Of a stretch of 64,000 nt of DNA, positions 16,055-25,535 are shown one piece after another. The stretch lies in the NCBI RefSeq assembly GCF_007273535.1, contig NZ_RIBP01000004.1, forward strand, positions 3,572,001 to 3,636,000, read 5' to 3'. Every line of letters starts with the position of its first letter. Position 1 is the stretch's first letter. The translations under genes were made by a program, and so were the position numbers. This DNA comes from Niallia circulans (GTDB lineage Bacteria > Bacillota > Bacilli > Bacillales > Cytobacillaceae). The notes under the pieces were generated by a model. That model was given only the letters and a program-made list of their open reading frames with translations, was not told the origin of the DNA and made no database searches.

Positions 16055-16193
16055 GGCTAAATTCCTCCGTTTCTATGTTGTTACAAATAGCTTTTCCAAA
16101 TAGACCAGCAAAAACCGGCTTAACTTTTTACAACCATAACAACAATTTACGGAGGTGGAAGTTTTTTTTAGTAAAAGGAAAAACTCCCTTGAA

Positions 16194-16236
16194 TAAAAAA
16201 AAGCATTTCGGCAGATAAGCCGAAATGCTTTTTTGA
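16194..16236. terminator. Terminator after ileS
   Basis: A perfect 12-bp stem (16201-16212 with 16219-16230) with T runs on both strands lies just past the ileS stop. Confidence 0.9.
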
Positions 16237-18996
16237 TTAATAATTTTCTGCTACTACACTAGCGCAACGAGCACATAATGTTGGATGTTCTTCTTTAGCA
16301 CCAACATCTGTTGTTACTGTCCAGCATCTTTCACATGTTTCACCATCTGCTTTTGCCACGAGAATTGCTGCATTCTCTAATTTCACAGCATCCGCTGGCG
16401 CTTCGTCATAGCTGCCAGCTACTTCAAAGCCTGAAACGATAAACAATTGCTTTAAGCTTTCTTGAATAGAGTCAAGTAAGTTTTTACCGTCTTCATGTAC
16501 ATAAAGGGAAACTTTAGCCGCAAGTGATTTACCAATCACCTTTTGGTTACGCGCCTCTTCCAATGCCTTAAGAACATCATCACGCAATACCATAAACTTG
16601 CTCCATTTTTCTGTTAGTGCTGCACTGTTTTCATATTCCACATATTCTGGGAAGTCTGTCAGTTGAACACTATCTTCCTTAGCAGAAGTTATATGCTCCC
16701 AAACCTCGTCAGCAGTATGCGGAAGGATCGGTGCCATCAATTTCACTAATGAAATTAAGCTTTCATACAATACTGTTTGAATTGATCTTCTTTCTTGATT
16801 ATCAGCTGCTTCAATATAAAGAACATCTTTTGAGAAATCAAGATAGAAGGAGCTTAAATCAATTGTACAGAAATTATTGATATCAGAATAAATAGTAGAA
16901 AACTCATACTTATCATAGGATTCTGTCACAGTTTTAATAAGGTTATTCAATTTAACAAGCATATATTGGTCAACTTCGCGCAAGTTTTCATAAGAAACTG
17001 CATTCTCTGCTGGATTGAAATCGGCAAGGTTTCCAAGAAGGAAACGGAAAGTGTTTCTGATCTTACGGTATCCTTCTGTTACTTGCTTCAGGATGGCATC
17101 AGATACACGCACGTCTGCTTGGAAATCAACAGAAGCTACCCATAAACGCAGGATGTCTGCACCAAGTGTATTCATTACTTTCGCTGGAACCATAACATTA
17201 CCAAGGGATTTACTCATTTTTCTGCCTTCACCATCAAGAACAAACCCGTGGCTAAGCACGCCTTTATATGGTGCTTTTCCTGTTACAGCAACTGCTGTGG
17301 ACAAGGAAGAGTTAAACCAGCCGCGATATTGGTCAGATCCTTCAAGATAAAGGTCTGCTGGTCTTTGTAAATCATCTCTTTCCTCTAAAACAGACTGATG
17401 GGAAGAACCAGAATCAAACCATACATCCATAATATCTGTTTCTTTCGTAAAGTTGCCGTTAGGGCTTCCAGGATGTTCAAAACCTTCTGGTAGTAGTTCA
17501 TTTGCACTTCTTTCAAACCAGATGTTTGAACCATGTTCCCTGAACAAATTAGAGATATGTTCGATTGTTGCATCTGTAATAATGCTGTCGCCGTTTTCCG
17601 CATAAAACACAGGAATTGGAACACCCCATGCACGCTGTCTGGAAATACACCAGTCACCGCGGTCACGAACCATATTGTACAATCTTGTTTCGCCCCATGC
17701 AGGAACCCATTTTGTTTCCTTAACAGCATCAAGTAAATCTTGTCTGAAATCTTTAATAGATGCAAACCATTGCGCTGTTGCACGGAAGATAACTGGTTTT
17801 TTCGTTCTCCAGTCATGTGGGTATGAGTGTGTAATGAATTTCAACTTCAATAAAGCTCCCGCTTCTTGTAATGCTTCTGTGATTGGTTTGTTTGCTTTAT
17901 CATAGAATAAACCTTCAAATCCTGGAGCCTCGTCTGTCATAACACCTTTGTCATCAACTGGGCAAAGAACGTCAAGGTTATACTTTTGACCAACAATAAA
18001 GTCATCCTCACCATGACCAGGTGCAGTATGAACACAGCCAGTACCAGCATCTGTTGTAACATGCTCACCAAGCATTACTAAAGATTCACGGTTGTATAAC
18101 GGGTGAAGTGCTTTAATGTATTCTAATTCAGAACCTTGTACCTCTTGAATAACAGTTGCTTCTTCCCACTCTACTTCTGTTTTCACAGCTTCAAGCAAGT
18201 CTTTAGCTACTAAATATTTATTGCCTTTTTCTTTAACTACAACATACGTTAAGTCAGGATGAACCGAGATACCTAAGTTAGCAGGAATTGTCCATGGTGT
18301 TGTTGTCCAAATAACAATTTGTACATCTTCTGCAAGCACATCTTTGCCATCCTTTACTTTGAAGCCAACATAAATTGATGGTGATTGCTTGTCTTGATAT
18401 TCAATTTCCGCCTCTGCTAAAGCAGATTCACTTGTTGGAGACCAGTATACCGGCTTTTTCCCTTTGTAAATATAGCCTTTTTTCGCCATTTCCCCGAATA
18501 CTTTAATTTGTTGTGCTTCATAAGCAGGATTAAGTGTGATATACGGGTTTTCCCAATCAGCACGAACACCCAGACGTCTGAATTGTTCTCTTTGGCTGTC
18601 AATTTGACCAAGCGCATATTCTTCACAAAGCTTACGGAACTCAGCGATTGTCATTTCTTTACGTTTAACACCTTTGTTTGTTAATGCTTGCTCAATTGGC
18701 AATCCATGTGTATCCCAACCAGGAACATATGGTGCTTGGAACCCAGTCATAGACTTAAAGCGCACGATAAAGTCCTTAAGGATTTTATTCAATGCATGCC
18801 CGATATGGATATCACCGTTTGCATATGGTGGTCCATCATGCAAAACAAACAGGGGACGCCCGCTTGTGCGTTCTTGTACTTTTTCATAAATATTCATTTC
18901 ATTCCATTTTGATTGAATGTCAGGCTCACGATTTGGCAAGTTTCCTCTCATTGGAAATGCCGTTTTTGGCATGAGCAGTGTTTCTTTATATTCCAT
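16237..18996 (-). CDS. ileS: Isoleucyl-tRNA synthetase
   Basis: IleS charges tRNA-Ile and edits mischarged valine. The 919-residue protein starts [18 protein letters not shown]. It contains the HIGH-type motif [10 protein letters not shown] near residue 55, the CP1 editing insertion, KMSKSLGN near residue 595, and a C-terminal zinc domain with CERC and CARC. The ATG at 18996 matches family N-termini and has a GGAGGA site. It is controlled by a T-box leader upstream. Confidence 0.97.
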   Translation of the reverse strand: MEYKETLLMPKTAFPMRGNLPNREPDIQSKWNEMNIYEKVQERTSGRPLFVLHDGPPYANGDIHIGHALNKILKDFIVRFKSMTGFQAPYVPGWDTHGLPIEQALTNKGVKRKEMTIAEFRKLCEEYALGQIDSQREQFRRLGVRADWENPYITLNPAYEAQQIKVFGEMAKKGYIYKGKKPVYWSPTSESALAEAEIEYQDKQSPSIYVGFKVKDGKDVLAEDVQIVIWTTTPWTIPANLGISVHPDLTYVVVKEKGNKYLVAKDLLEAVKTEVEWEEATVIQEVQGSELEYIKALHPLYNRESLVMLGEHVTTDAGTGCVHTAPGHGEDDFIVGQKYNLDVLCPVDDKGVMTDEAPGFEGLFYDKANKPITEALQEAGALLKLKFITHSYPHDWRTKKPVIFRATAQWFASIKDFRQDLLDAVKETKWVPAWGETRLYNMVRDRGDWCISRQRAWGVPIPVFYAENGDSIITDATIEHISNLFREHGSNIWFERSANELLPEGFEHPGSPNGNFTKETDIMDVWFDSGSSHQSVLEERDDLQRPADLYLEGSDQYRGWFNSSLSTAVAVTGKAPYKGVLSHGFVLDGEGRKMSKSLGNVMVPAKVMNTLGADILRLWVASVDFQADVRVSDAILKQVTEGYRKIRNTFRFLLGNLADFNPAENAVSYENLREVDQYMLVKLNNLIKTVTESYDKYEFSTIYSDINNFCTIDLSSFYLDFSKDVLYIEAADNQERRSIQTVLYESLISLVKLMAPILPHTADEVWEHITSAKEDSVQLTDFPEYVEYENSAALTEKWSKFMVLRDDVLKALEEARNQKVIGKSLAAKVSLYVHEDGKNLLDSIQESLKQLFIVSGFEVAGSYDEAPADAVKLENAAILVAKADGETCERCWTVTTDVGAKEEHPTLCARCASVVAENY

Positions 18997-19061
18997 TGAT
19001 AAATCCTCCAATAAATAATCTAAATTCATGCTAACGTTTTAGGAAAAGGTTAAAAAAACAT

Positions 19062-19318
19062 AAAAAACCCCCTCATCCCAAAAAGGGACGAGAAGGTTTA
19101 AGACTCCCGCGGTACCACCCTTATAGATAGAAAAACTATCCACTTAAGCATTTTATAACGGCAATGAACCGCCTTTTCTTACTGAATTTCAGAAAAGGAC
19201 TCAAGGGTGATATTCCAATTTCCGCTTATGCCAGGCTTCCACCATCCCCCGGCTCTCTATTTATAAGCAAACAGCAATTGTACTGTCCCTATCAACGTAC
19301 ACATGAATATTGTTTTGT
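19062..19318 (-). promoter_or_regulatory. T-box riboswitch (isoleucine) in the ileS leader
   Basis: The highly conserved T-box sequence (AAGGGTGGTACCGCGG, minus strand) is at about 19122-19100. It is followed by a terminator hairpin (19062-19097) with a T run. Upstream are the AGAGAG element and the Stem I region. The proposed specifier codon is ATC (Ile) at 19211-19209, in the usual position before ACC. Uncharged tRNA-Ile should pair with both specifier and T-box and favour antitermination. Confidence 0.95.
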
Positions 19319-19324
19319 GTAAAA

Positions 19325-19354
19325 ATTATAGGCTATTTTCAGATGCTTAGTCAA
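19325..19354 (-). promoter_or_regulatory. Sigma-A promoter of ileS
   Basis: TTGACT (minus strand, 19354-19349) and a perfect TATAAT (19330-19325) are 18 bases apart, just before the T-box leader. Confidence 0.8.
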
Positions 19355-19365
19355 GCTATCTAGAA

Positions 19366-19863
19366 TTATTTCGTTGAGTTCAGCTCAGATGCATCCAACT
19401 CATATTCCAGCAGATGATCCCAATCATCATTGTTCAGCAAATCAAGCTGTGCTTCAATTAGCATTTTAAAGCGTGTACGGAACACTTTTGACTGCTTTTT
19501 AAGCTCTTCAATTTCAAGGGCAATCTTTCTTGCCTTAGAAAGTGATTCATTAATGATACGGTCCGCATTTTTTTCTGCTTCCTTAATGATCAGCTTCGAT
19601 TCTTTTTGTGCGTTTCGCTTCACTTCCTCGGCAGCTTCCTGTGCAACAACGATTGATTTGTTTAATGTTTCTTCTATATTATTGTAGTGGCCAATGCGGT
19701 CATCAAGTTCAATTAGTCTTGCATCTAGTTCTTTTTTCTCACGAATTATATTTTCATAGTCCTTGATTATTTGATCTAAAAACTCATTTACTTCATCTTC
19801 ATCGTAGCCGCGGAACCCTTTGCTGAATTCCTTATTGTGAATATCCAACGGTGTTAATGGCAT
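19366..19863 (-). CDS. divIVA: Cell division / septum-site protein DivIVA
   Basis: DivIVA binds curved membrane at poles and septa and recruits partners, among them MinJ and chromosome anchors during sporulation. The 165-residue protein starts MPLTPLDIHNKEFSKGFRGY, the conserved membrane-binding N-terminus, followed by a long coiled coil. I start at the ATG at 19863, 8 bases after GGGAGG; the 19878 start would include that site. Weak -10-like boxes lie in the 205-base gap before ylmH but none is convincing. Confidence 0.95.
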   Translation of the reverse strand: MPLTPLDIHNKEFSKGFRGYDEDEVNEFLDQIIKDYENIIREKKELDARLIELDDRIGHYNNIEETLNKSIVVAQEAAEEVKRNAQKESKLIIKEAEKNADRIINESLSKARKIALEIEELKKQSKVFRTRFKMLIEAQLDLLNNDDWDHLLEYELDASELNSTK

Positions 19864-20069
19864 AATGCCACCTCCCAAACTTCAATTTCTTTATGTATTT
19901 TTTCGACAGCTTTTTCCTGTTTTCCTGCATTATTTTAAGGAAAACGCCAAAAAAACAGGAAGTAAGACAAATTATACTGTTTGGAAATATTGTAACATAG
20001 ATAAAGTAAAAATAACTATGGAATTTTGGTATGATATCAAAATTTATCGTGTTTGTTATATAGGACAAA

Positions 20070-20843
20070 TTATTTTAATTTGCCGACCACAACACGCCAT
20101 TTATCTTTTTTTGTTTTTCCTTCAAGCGATTTAATAACAGATCTGCCATGCCCTCTGACAGAAATAACATCGCCTTCCTCACAAATAAAGGAAGCATTTT
20201 CAACAGCAGCCCAGTTTACTTTCACAAGACTTGAAGCAATATAGACTTGGGCCTTTTGTCTGGAAATATTATAAATGGCAGCAATCGTCGCATCAAGTCT
20301 TAAGGAGGCAAGTGTCGTGCTCATCTCCACCCATTCCTCTTCAAGAGCGATCACCATATGCTTATCAATCGGTTTTAATTCTACCTTTGCTTTTCCAATC
20401 GACTCAAGCTGAAGACGGATATAATCCTCTACTTCTTTGCAGACAATCAGTTGAACATCCCCAGCTTTGATAAGGATATCGCCAAACTTACTGCGGGAGA
20501 GACCTAATGACATAATGCTTCCAAGTACCTGTGGATGCTCAAGTTTCACGAATTTTTTTGCGTATTCAATTTCGTATATTGAAAGCTGAAAATCGTCTTC
20601 TGTTGGTTCATAATAAGAGGGATACAATAAGGCTCTTTTTCGTTCAGGTGCTTTCGTACCACCTGCAAAAGCAACCTTTACATCACTATTTTGCCCAATT
20701 ATCGTGTTCACAATCTTTTGTTCGCGAGGATCTAAAAAATCCGTCAATTTCGTTGCATAGGAATCTTCGACATATTGGCGCCAGTTTATGACTTGATCGA
20801 TAAACTCCTTTTCCTCTGGCCGAAAATGCTGGTATATCGACAT
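20070..20843 (-). CDS. ylmH: S4-domain RNA-binding protein YlmH
   Basis: The 257-residue protein starts MSIYQHFRPEEKEFID and has a C-terminal S4 domain (about residues 180-245, containing RQKAQVYIASSLVKVNW). In B. subtilis YlmH binds ribosomes and can act in alanine tailing alongside RqcH, in a role similar to RqcP. It is in the ylm division cluster, but a terminator (20890-20912) lies between it and ylmG. Family identity is firm; the quality control role is from published work on the homologue. Confidence 0.93.
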   Translation of the reverse strand: MSIYQHFRPEEKEFIDQVINWRQYVEDSYATKLTDFLDPREQKIVNTIIGQNSDVKVAFAGGTKAPERKRALLYPSYYEPTEDDFQLSIYEIEYAKKFVKLEHPQVLGSIMSLGLSRSKFGDILIKAGDVQLIVCKEVEDYIRLQLESIGKAKVELKPIDKHMVIALEEEWVEMSTTLASLRLDATIAAIYNISRQKAQVYIASSLVKVNWAAVENASFICEEGDVISVRGHGRSVIKSLEGKTKKDKWRVVVGKLK

Positions 20844-20889
20844 ACATACGGCTCCTTTTATTTAATGTATATAATATAAATGACTGCAT

Positions 20890-20912
20890 GAAAAAAGGGC
20901 TTATGAAAGCCC
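20890..20912 (-). terminator. Terminator between ylmG and ylmH
   Basis: On the minus strand the stem AGGGCTT/AAGCCCT has a 4-base loop and is followed by six T residues, 7 bases past the ylmG stop. Confidence 0.8.
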
Positions 20913-20918
20913 TGATTT

Positions 20919-21179
20919 TTAAACCCAGCTGAAAATTTGAAAAACACCCATTCTAGCTAAATTTAATACAAAGATAGCCACGATTGGTGAGATATCAATC
21001 ATTCCAATTGGCGGGATTATCTTTCTAAACTGCTCTAAATATGGTTCACAAATCCGCGCAAGGAAAGTGCCAATCCATGTTTCTCTTGCATTTGGTATCC
21101 AAGACATAAAAATGTAAATAATCAGCGCATAAGAGTAAAAAGTAATTAACTTAGAAACAATTGCCAGGATCAAACCCAT
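20919..21179 (-). CDS. ylmG: YggT-family membrane protein YlmG
   Basis: The 86-residue protein has two hydrophobic segments (about residues 5-25 and 63-83) with the family phrase [10 protein letters not shown] between them. YggT proteins sit next to sepF in most Firmicutes and are linked to division or envelope function, with no defined activity. The stop of sepF is 6 bases upstream. Confidence 0.9.
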   Translation of the reverse strand: MGLILAIVSKLITFYSYALIIYIFMSWIPNARETWIGTFLARICEPYLEQFRKIIPPIGMIDISPIVAIFVLNLARMGVFQIFSWV

Positions 21180-21185
21180 CTAATT

Positions 21186-21680
21186 TTACCACCTCGCATT
21201 TTCAAATTCAGTTTCTTGAAGAAGCTGAGAGATATTACCTGAAACTTCCACATTATCTGGTGTGCATAAGAAGATGTCAGTTCCAACCTTCTGGATATCT
21301 CCCCCTATAGCATAAACTGTCCCGCTTAAAAAATCGACTATGCGTTTCCCTTGCTCCTTGTCAATTCTTTGCAGATTGACGACAACTGCACGTCTGTTTT
21401 TCAATTGGTCTGCAATATCCTGTGCTTCTGCATACACTCTTGGTTCAACCAAAAATACTTTCGAAGCCTTTTGCACACTTTGCAGGCTGACAACGTTTTG
21501 CTTTTGCTGTTGCTGTTGAACAGGCTGCTGCTGCTGCTGTTGCTGTTGCTGCTGAAAATAGGACTGAGTTGGCTGCTGTCTCTGGTTTCTCACTGGCTCT
21601 TGCTCCTGTTCGTACTCTTCTTCTTCATAATCTTCATCTTCTAAGAAAAAAAATGTTTTAATTTTTGATTTTATACTCAA
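21186..21680 (-). CDS. sepF: Cell division protein SepF, with a glutamine-rich linker
   Basis: SepF polymerises into rings that bundle FtsZ and tether it to the membrane. The 164-residue protein has the N-terminal amphipathic helix ([13 protein letters not shown]), an acidic segment, a glutamine tract at about residues 32-60 and the conserved C-terminal domain beginning [14 protein letters not shown]. The start is TTG at 21680, with GGAGG 8 bases upstream. The glutamine tract (about 21508-21570) is built from repeated CAG/CAA codons and may vary in length between strains. Confidence 0.95.
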   Translation of the reverse strand: MSIKSKIKTFFFLEDEDYEEEEYEQEQEPVRNQRQQPTQSYFQQQQQQQQQQPVQQQQQKQNVVSLQSVQKASKVFLVEPRVYAEAQDIADQLKNRRAVVVNLQRIDKEQGKRIVDFLSGTVYAIGGDIQKVGTDIFLCTPDNVEVSGNISQLLQETEFENARW

Positions 21681-21692
21681 TTTTCTAACCTC

Positions 21693-22370
21693 CTATTTCT
21701 CACTGCCAACGAGTGCTGTACCGATGCGAATCATCGTTGCACCTTCTTCGATAGCAATTGAGTAGTCATTAGACATTCCCATGGAAAGCTCCTGGCATGG
21801 TGCATTGCTTAATGAAAGCTTTTGCACCTCTGTCTGAAGTTTTTTTAAGTTTCGGAAGCAATTTCGCAGTAATTCTTCCTCATCAGTAAATGGCGCCATT
21901 GTCATTAAGCCAACTATTTCAATATTAGGTAGTACTTCAAGGCTTTTAATAAAATCAATTGTGTCCTCAACTGCTATGCCATGCTTTGATTCTTCTTGCG
22001 AAACATTAACCTGAACAAAACACTTGATTTTCTTAACAGCTCGCTTGTTTATTTCTTTCGCTAAAGACAAACGGTCAAGTGAATGAATGTAATCGACATG
22101 ATCTATAATGCTTTTTACCTTGCGAGTTTGCAAGGAACCGATAAAGTGCCAAACTGGCTCGTCCATCAGCACCTCACGTTTTGCAAGCAGGCCTTCCTCC
22201 CGGTTTTCACCAAGATTGATAACACCTGCTTCCAAAGCTTCTTTTGCTCTTTCTATTGTAACATATTTTGTCACTGCGATTATGGTGATATCTTCAACGG
22301 ATCGATCAGCTTTTTCACAAGCCAATTTCACCTTTTCCCTAATTCCCTCTAAATTATGCTTAACTTGCAT
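21693..22370 (-). CDS. ylmE: PLP homeostasis protein YlmE (YggS/PROSC family)
   Basis: The 225-residue protein carries the PLP-lysine motif AVTKYVTIE near residues 33-41 and the late SMGMSNDYSIAIEEGATMIRIGTAL segment that holds the phosphate. Members bind pyridoxal phosphate without known catalysis and keep its free pool in balance. It lies between sepF and ylmD with short gaps. Confidence 0.93.
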   Translation of the reverse strand: MQVKHNLEGIREKVKLACEKADRSVEDITIIAVTKYVTIERAKEALEAGVINLGENREEGLLAKREVLMDEPVWHFIGSLQTRKVKSIIDHVDYIHSLDRLSLAKEINKRAVKKIKCFVQVNVSQEESKHGIAVEDTIDFIKSLEVLPNIEIVGLMTMAPFTDEEELLRNCFRNLKKLQTEVQKLSLSNAPCQELSMGMSNDYSIAIEEGATMIRIGTALVGSEK

Positions 22371-22376
22371 CTTTCT

Positions 22377-23198
22377 TTAAACATCCTCTCTCCAGCCAAT
22401 AAAACTCATCATTCTTCCTGTCTGCCCTTTATCCCGCCTATGGGAAAAGAAATAGGACTCCTGTTCGCTCGTGCAAAGACTGGTTACTTGAATCTTACTA
22501 TCCTGTATGCCTGCCTTTATTAACAGCTGTTTGTTGAGCTCTTGCAAGCTCAATGAATATTGATTTGGTGAAACAAGCTTGTATGGCCTATTATCACTTG
22601 CATCTAAAGCTTCGTCTACTTTATCAATAACACGGCTGTCGACTATGTATTGCTTATCTGTAATGGACGGACCGATGGCAACTTCCATTTCACCTGGATC
22701 AATTCCATGTGATGTAAACACCTTCACCATTTCTATTGCGATTCCTTGTACAGTGCCTTGCCAACCAGCGTGGGCAATACCAATTGCTTTTGTTTTGCTA
22801 TGAATGAAATATAGTGGAACACAGTCAGCATAGCAAAGCGTAAGTAAAATGCCCTCTTCCCGTGTAAACAAGCCATCTGTATCTGGCAACGCACTTTCAT
22901 AGTCACAAGCTCCTTTGCCAGCATCAATAGTTGATACTTCCCAAATGGAGTTTTTGTGGGTTTGTTCAGAACCTACCCAATTCGTTAAAGGAAAATCAAG
23001 CTTATTCGCAATAATTTGCCTGTTTGCTGTTACCTTCTCCTTTGAATCATTAACATGATAGGCCATATTTAAACCTTTATGGTGTCCTGTGCTTGTGCCG
23101 CCATTTTTCGTTGTGAACCCTGCAGTCAAATGAGGGTGGTCTTTACACCATGATTGAATTGTAAAATATTCAGCGTCTTTTAATAGAAAAGGTTCCAT
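22377..23198 (-). CDS. ylmD: YlmD, LACC1/YfiH-family multicopper-type enzyme
   Basis: The 273-residue protein has the family metal/nucleophile motifs LCYADCVPLYF (Cys) and GIAHAGWQGTV (His). The family was first called polyphenol oxidase and is now known for purine nucleoside phosphorylase or deaminase activity. The stop is 6 bases from ylmE. The exact substrate here is not known. Confidence 0.92.
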   Translation of the reverse strand: MEPFLLKDAEYFTIQSWCKDHPHLTAGFTTKNGGTSTGHHKGLNMAYHVNDSKEKVTANRQIIANKLDFPLTNWVGSEQTHKNSIWEVSTIDAGKGACDYESALPDTDGLFTREEGILLTLCYADCVPLYFIHSKTKAIGIAHAGWQGTVQGIAIEMVKVFTSHGIDPGEMEVAIGPSITDKQYIVDSRVIDKVDEALDASDNRPYKLVSPNQYSLSLQELNKQLLIKAGIQDSKIQVTSLCTSEQESYFFSHRRDKGQTGRMMSFIGWREDV

Positions 23199-23275
23199 TT
23201 TTTATAACCTCAGCTTTTTTTTATAGTTTACCATAGACTTGTGCATTGGTCATAAAAAAACCAATAAAATTATCC

Positions 23276-23539
23276 CTATTCTTCTACTTCAATTAACTCT
23301 AATGATTTAGTGTATTTTACTAATATGACATCTTCCCCAATTTTCAAGATATTGCTCCATGGAATAACAATATCAGCCTCTCTGTTAAAGAAGCCCAATA
23401 CCTTGCCTGGTCCGCCAATAATGATTGCATCAATCTTGCCTGTCTGTAAATTTATATCGATATCTCCTATATTACCAAGCTTTTTTCCATCCGCTACATT
23501 GACGACGTCCTTCACTTGAAAGTCAGATATTTTCAGCAT
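23276..23539 (-). CDS. ylmC: PRC-barrel protein, YlmC/YmxH family
   Basis: The 87-residue protein is a single PRC-barrel domain (LKISDFQVKDVVNVADGKKLG at the start). The family is common in spore formers and lies next to sigG, as here. Function is not established. Confidence 0.9.
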   Translation of the reverse strand: MLKISDFQVKDVVNVADGKKLGNIGDIDINLQTGKIDAIIIGGPGKVLGFFNREADIVIPWSNILKIGEDVILVKYTKSLELIEVEE

Positions 23540-23680
23540 TGTTTCACTCCTATATAAATATGATGACTTTTATACGATTTTGTTCCCTTACTGCGTTATG
23601 TTTGTATGCAAGGAAAGCCTTACTAAAATTATATGTTGTCCTTATGATAATTAGCATGGGAAATTTGCTATAAAATAAGA

Positions 23681-23709
23681 AAAACTGCCGAGAATTCGGC
23701 AGTTTTCTT
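23681..23709 (-). terminator. Terminator after sigG
   Basis: The minus strand has an 11-bp stem (23706-23696 with 23691-23681), containing CTGCCGA/TCGGCAG, with a T-rich tail. It separates sigG from ylmC. Confidence 0.82.
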
Positions 23710-23719
23710 ATTGGTAATA

Positions 23720-24499
23720 TTAGCTTTGAATGTTTTTATTCATTTGTTTAATAGCAGCTTTTTCTAATCTTGATACCTGAGCTTGCGAGATACCTATTTC
23801 ATCAGCAACTTCCATTTGCGTTTTTCCTTGAAAAAATCGCTTTCTCAATATAAGTTTTTCTCGATCATTCAATCGTCGCATACCTTCTTTGAGCGCTAGC
23901 TCCTCGACCCATTGGATATCCTTGTTTTTTTCGTCACTTAACTGGTCCATGACGTAAATTGGATCTCCTCCATCATTGTATATCGGCTCAAAGAGTGAAA
24001 CGGGATCTTGAATAGCATCCAATGCGAATACAATATCCTCATGTGGAATATCAAGCTCTTTTGCGATTTCCTCCGCTGTTGGCTCTTTTGATGTTTTACT
24101 CATCAATCGCTCCCTGACTTGCAATGCTTTATAAGCTATATCCCTTAAGGATCTGGACACTCTTATCGGGTTATTATCGCGCAAGTATCGGCGGATTTCA
24201 CCAATAATCATCGGGACAGCATAGGTGGAAAACTTTACGTTTTGACTTAAATCAAAATTATCAATAGATTTCATTAGACCGATACAACCAACTTGAAATA
24301 AGTCATCGACAAACTCACCTCTGTTATTAAACCGCTGGATTACACTCAAAACGAGGCGAAGATTACCATTTACGAGACTTTCTCTAGCGGAAATATCTCC
24401 CTTATGCATTTGCTTGAAGAGCTCTCTCATTTCTTCGTTTTTTAATACTGGAAGCTTAGATGTATCCACACCGCAAATTTCTACTTTATTTCGAGTCAA
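23720..24499 (-). CDS. sigG: Forespore sigma factor sigma-G
   Basis: Sigma-G directs late forespore transcription. The 259-residue protein begins TRNKVEICGVDTSKLPVLKNE after a TTG start at 24499, with GGAGGG 7 bases upstream. The longer reading from 24580 extends through this ribosome site and the promoter and is rejected. Regions 2 (LRLVLSVIQRFNNRGEFVDDLFQVG) and 4 (ISQAQVSRLEKAAIKQM) are clear. A sigma-F/sigma-G type promoter precedes it at 24537-24565. Confidence 0.97.
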   Translation of the reverse strand: MTRNKVEICGVDTSKLPVLKNEEMRELFKQMHKGDISARESLVNGNLRLVLSVIQRFNNRGEFVDDLFQVGCIGLMKSIDNFDLSQNVKFSTYAVPMIIGEIRRYLRDNNPIRVSRSLRDIAYKALQVRERLMSKTSKEPTAEEIAKELDIPHEDIVFALDAIQDPVSLFEPIYNDGGDPIYVMDQLSDEKNKDIQWVEELALKEGMRRLNDREKLILRKRFFQGKTQMEVADEIGISQAQVSRLEKAAIKQMNKNIQS

Positions 24500-24536
24500 T
24501 CTATTTCCCTCCTCACAGGAGCTGCTGTACAAAAAA

Positions 24537-24565
24537 CAGTATCTCCTTGAGTAGGAAAAATATGC
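24537..24565 (-). promoter_or_regulatory. Sigma-F/sigma-G type promoter of sigG
   Basis: On the minus strand GCATA (24565-24561) is followed after 14 bases by GGAGATACTG (24546-24537). Both fit the forespore consensus (GYATA and GGNNANANTR). In B. subtilis spoIIIG is transcribed first by sigma-F and then by sigma-G. Confidence 0.85.
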
Positions 24566-24689
24566 ATACGCTATTTCCATCCTAAGCCAAATTATTGGAA
24601 CTAAATACCTCCTAAAACTATCACGACAATACTTTCCTGCAATAATATTTTTTGAAAAATATTTTTATCACACTTTTAATAAGCAAATA

Positions 24690-24759
24690 AATATGCCAGC
24701 TAATCTTCCCTTCAACGAAGATAACGTCTCCTTGAAAGTTCAAATTTAGCCGACATATT
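24690..24759 (-). other. Large hairpin between sigE and sigG
   Basis: Arms 24690-24703 and 24746-24759 pair over 14 positions on the minus-strand RNA if two G-U pairs are allowed. A further partial stem lies inside. It starts 13 bases after the sigE stop and is followed by TTTATTTGC, so it may be an imperfect terminator that limits read-through from sigE into sigG. Confidence 0.55.
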
Positions 24760-24772
24760 ATTTTAAATCACC

Positions 24773-25492
24773 TTAAACCATTTTGTTAAATTCCTTCTGC
24801 AGTCTCTTAATAATTCTTTTTTCCAGTCTTGAGATATAAGACTGAGATATGCCGAGCATATCAGCAACATCCTTTTGTGTCTTTTCCTCACCTGTTCCAA
24901 GACCAAAACGAAGCTCCATGATTTGTTTTTCTCTTTTTGATAATTGATGCAATGCTCTGATTAGCAGCTTCTTATCTACACTTGCATCAAGATCCTTTGT
25001 AATAATATCTTCCTCTGTTCCCATCACATCTGATAACAGGAGCTCATTTCCGTCCCAGTCAATATTCAGCGGTTCATCAAAGGATACCTCTGATCGTATC
25101 TTATTGTTCCTTCTTAAATACATCAAAATCTCATTTTCAATACATCTTGATGCATATGTAGCAAGCTTAATTTTCTTCTCAGGGTTAAAAGTATTGACAG
25201 CTTTAATTAATCCGATTGTGCCAATGCTTATTAAGTCCTCAATATTAATACCGGTATTTTCAAATTTCCTCGCAATATAAACAACTAGCCGTAAATTGCG
25301 TTCAATTAAAATAGATCTTGCTGCCTGATCACCTTCTGGCAGCTTTTGCAGTAGTTCTTCCTCTTCTTCCTTGCTTAATGGGGGAGGCAATGCTTCGCTT
25401 CCGCCAATATAAAAAACTTCATCTGTTTTCAAACCTAATTTTATTAAGAGCTTATACCAGTAGTAGGTTAAGCGAAGCTTTAATTTTTTCAT
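24773..25492 (-). CDS. sigE: Pro-sigma-E, mother-cell sigma factor
   Basis: Sigma-E drives early mother-cell transcription. The 239-residue protein starts [20 protein letters not shown], which is the membrane-binding pro-sequence (about 27 residues) removed by SpoIIGA; the conserved site region is [14 protein letters not shown]. Regions 2 ([22 protein letters not shown]) and 4 ([17 protein letters not shown]) are present. The ATG at 25492 matches the family; the longer frame from 25564 runs into spoIIGA. Confidence 0.97.
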   Translation of the reverse strand: MKKLKLRLTYYWYKLLIKLGLKTDEVFYIGGSEALPPPLSKEEEEELLQKLPEGDQAARSILIERNLRLVVYIARKFENTGINIEDLISIGTIGLIKAVNTFNPEKKIKLATYASRCIENEILMYLRRNNKIRSEVSFDEPLNIDWDGNELLLSDVMGTEEDIITKDLDASVDKKLLIRALHQLSKREKQIMELRFGLGTGEEKTQKDVADMLGISQSYISRLEKRIIKRLQKEFNKMV

Positions 25493-25535
25493 AATTGTCC
25501 TCCTTCTAAATGATGTGTCGATAGAGTATAGTATA

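Noticed and set aside
24500..24580. Longer N-terminus of sigma-G starting at 24580
   Set aside because: It would translate through the promoter and the GGAGGG ribosome site; sigma-G proteins begin at the TTG at 24499.
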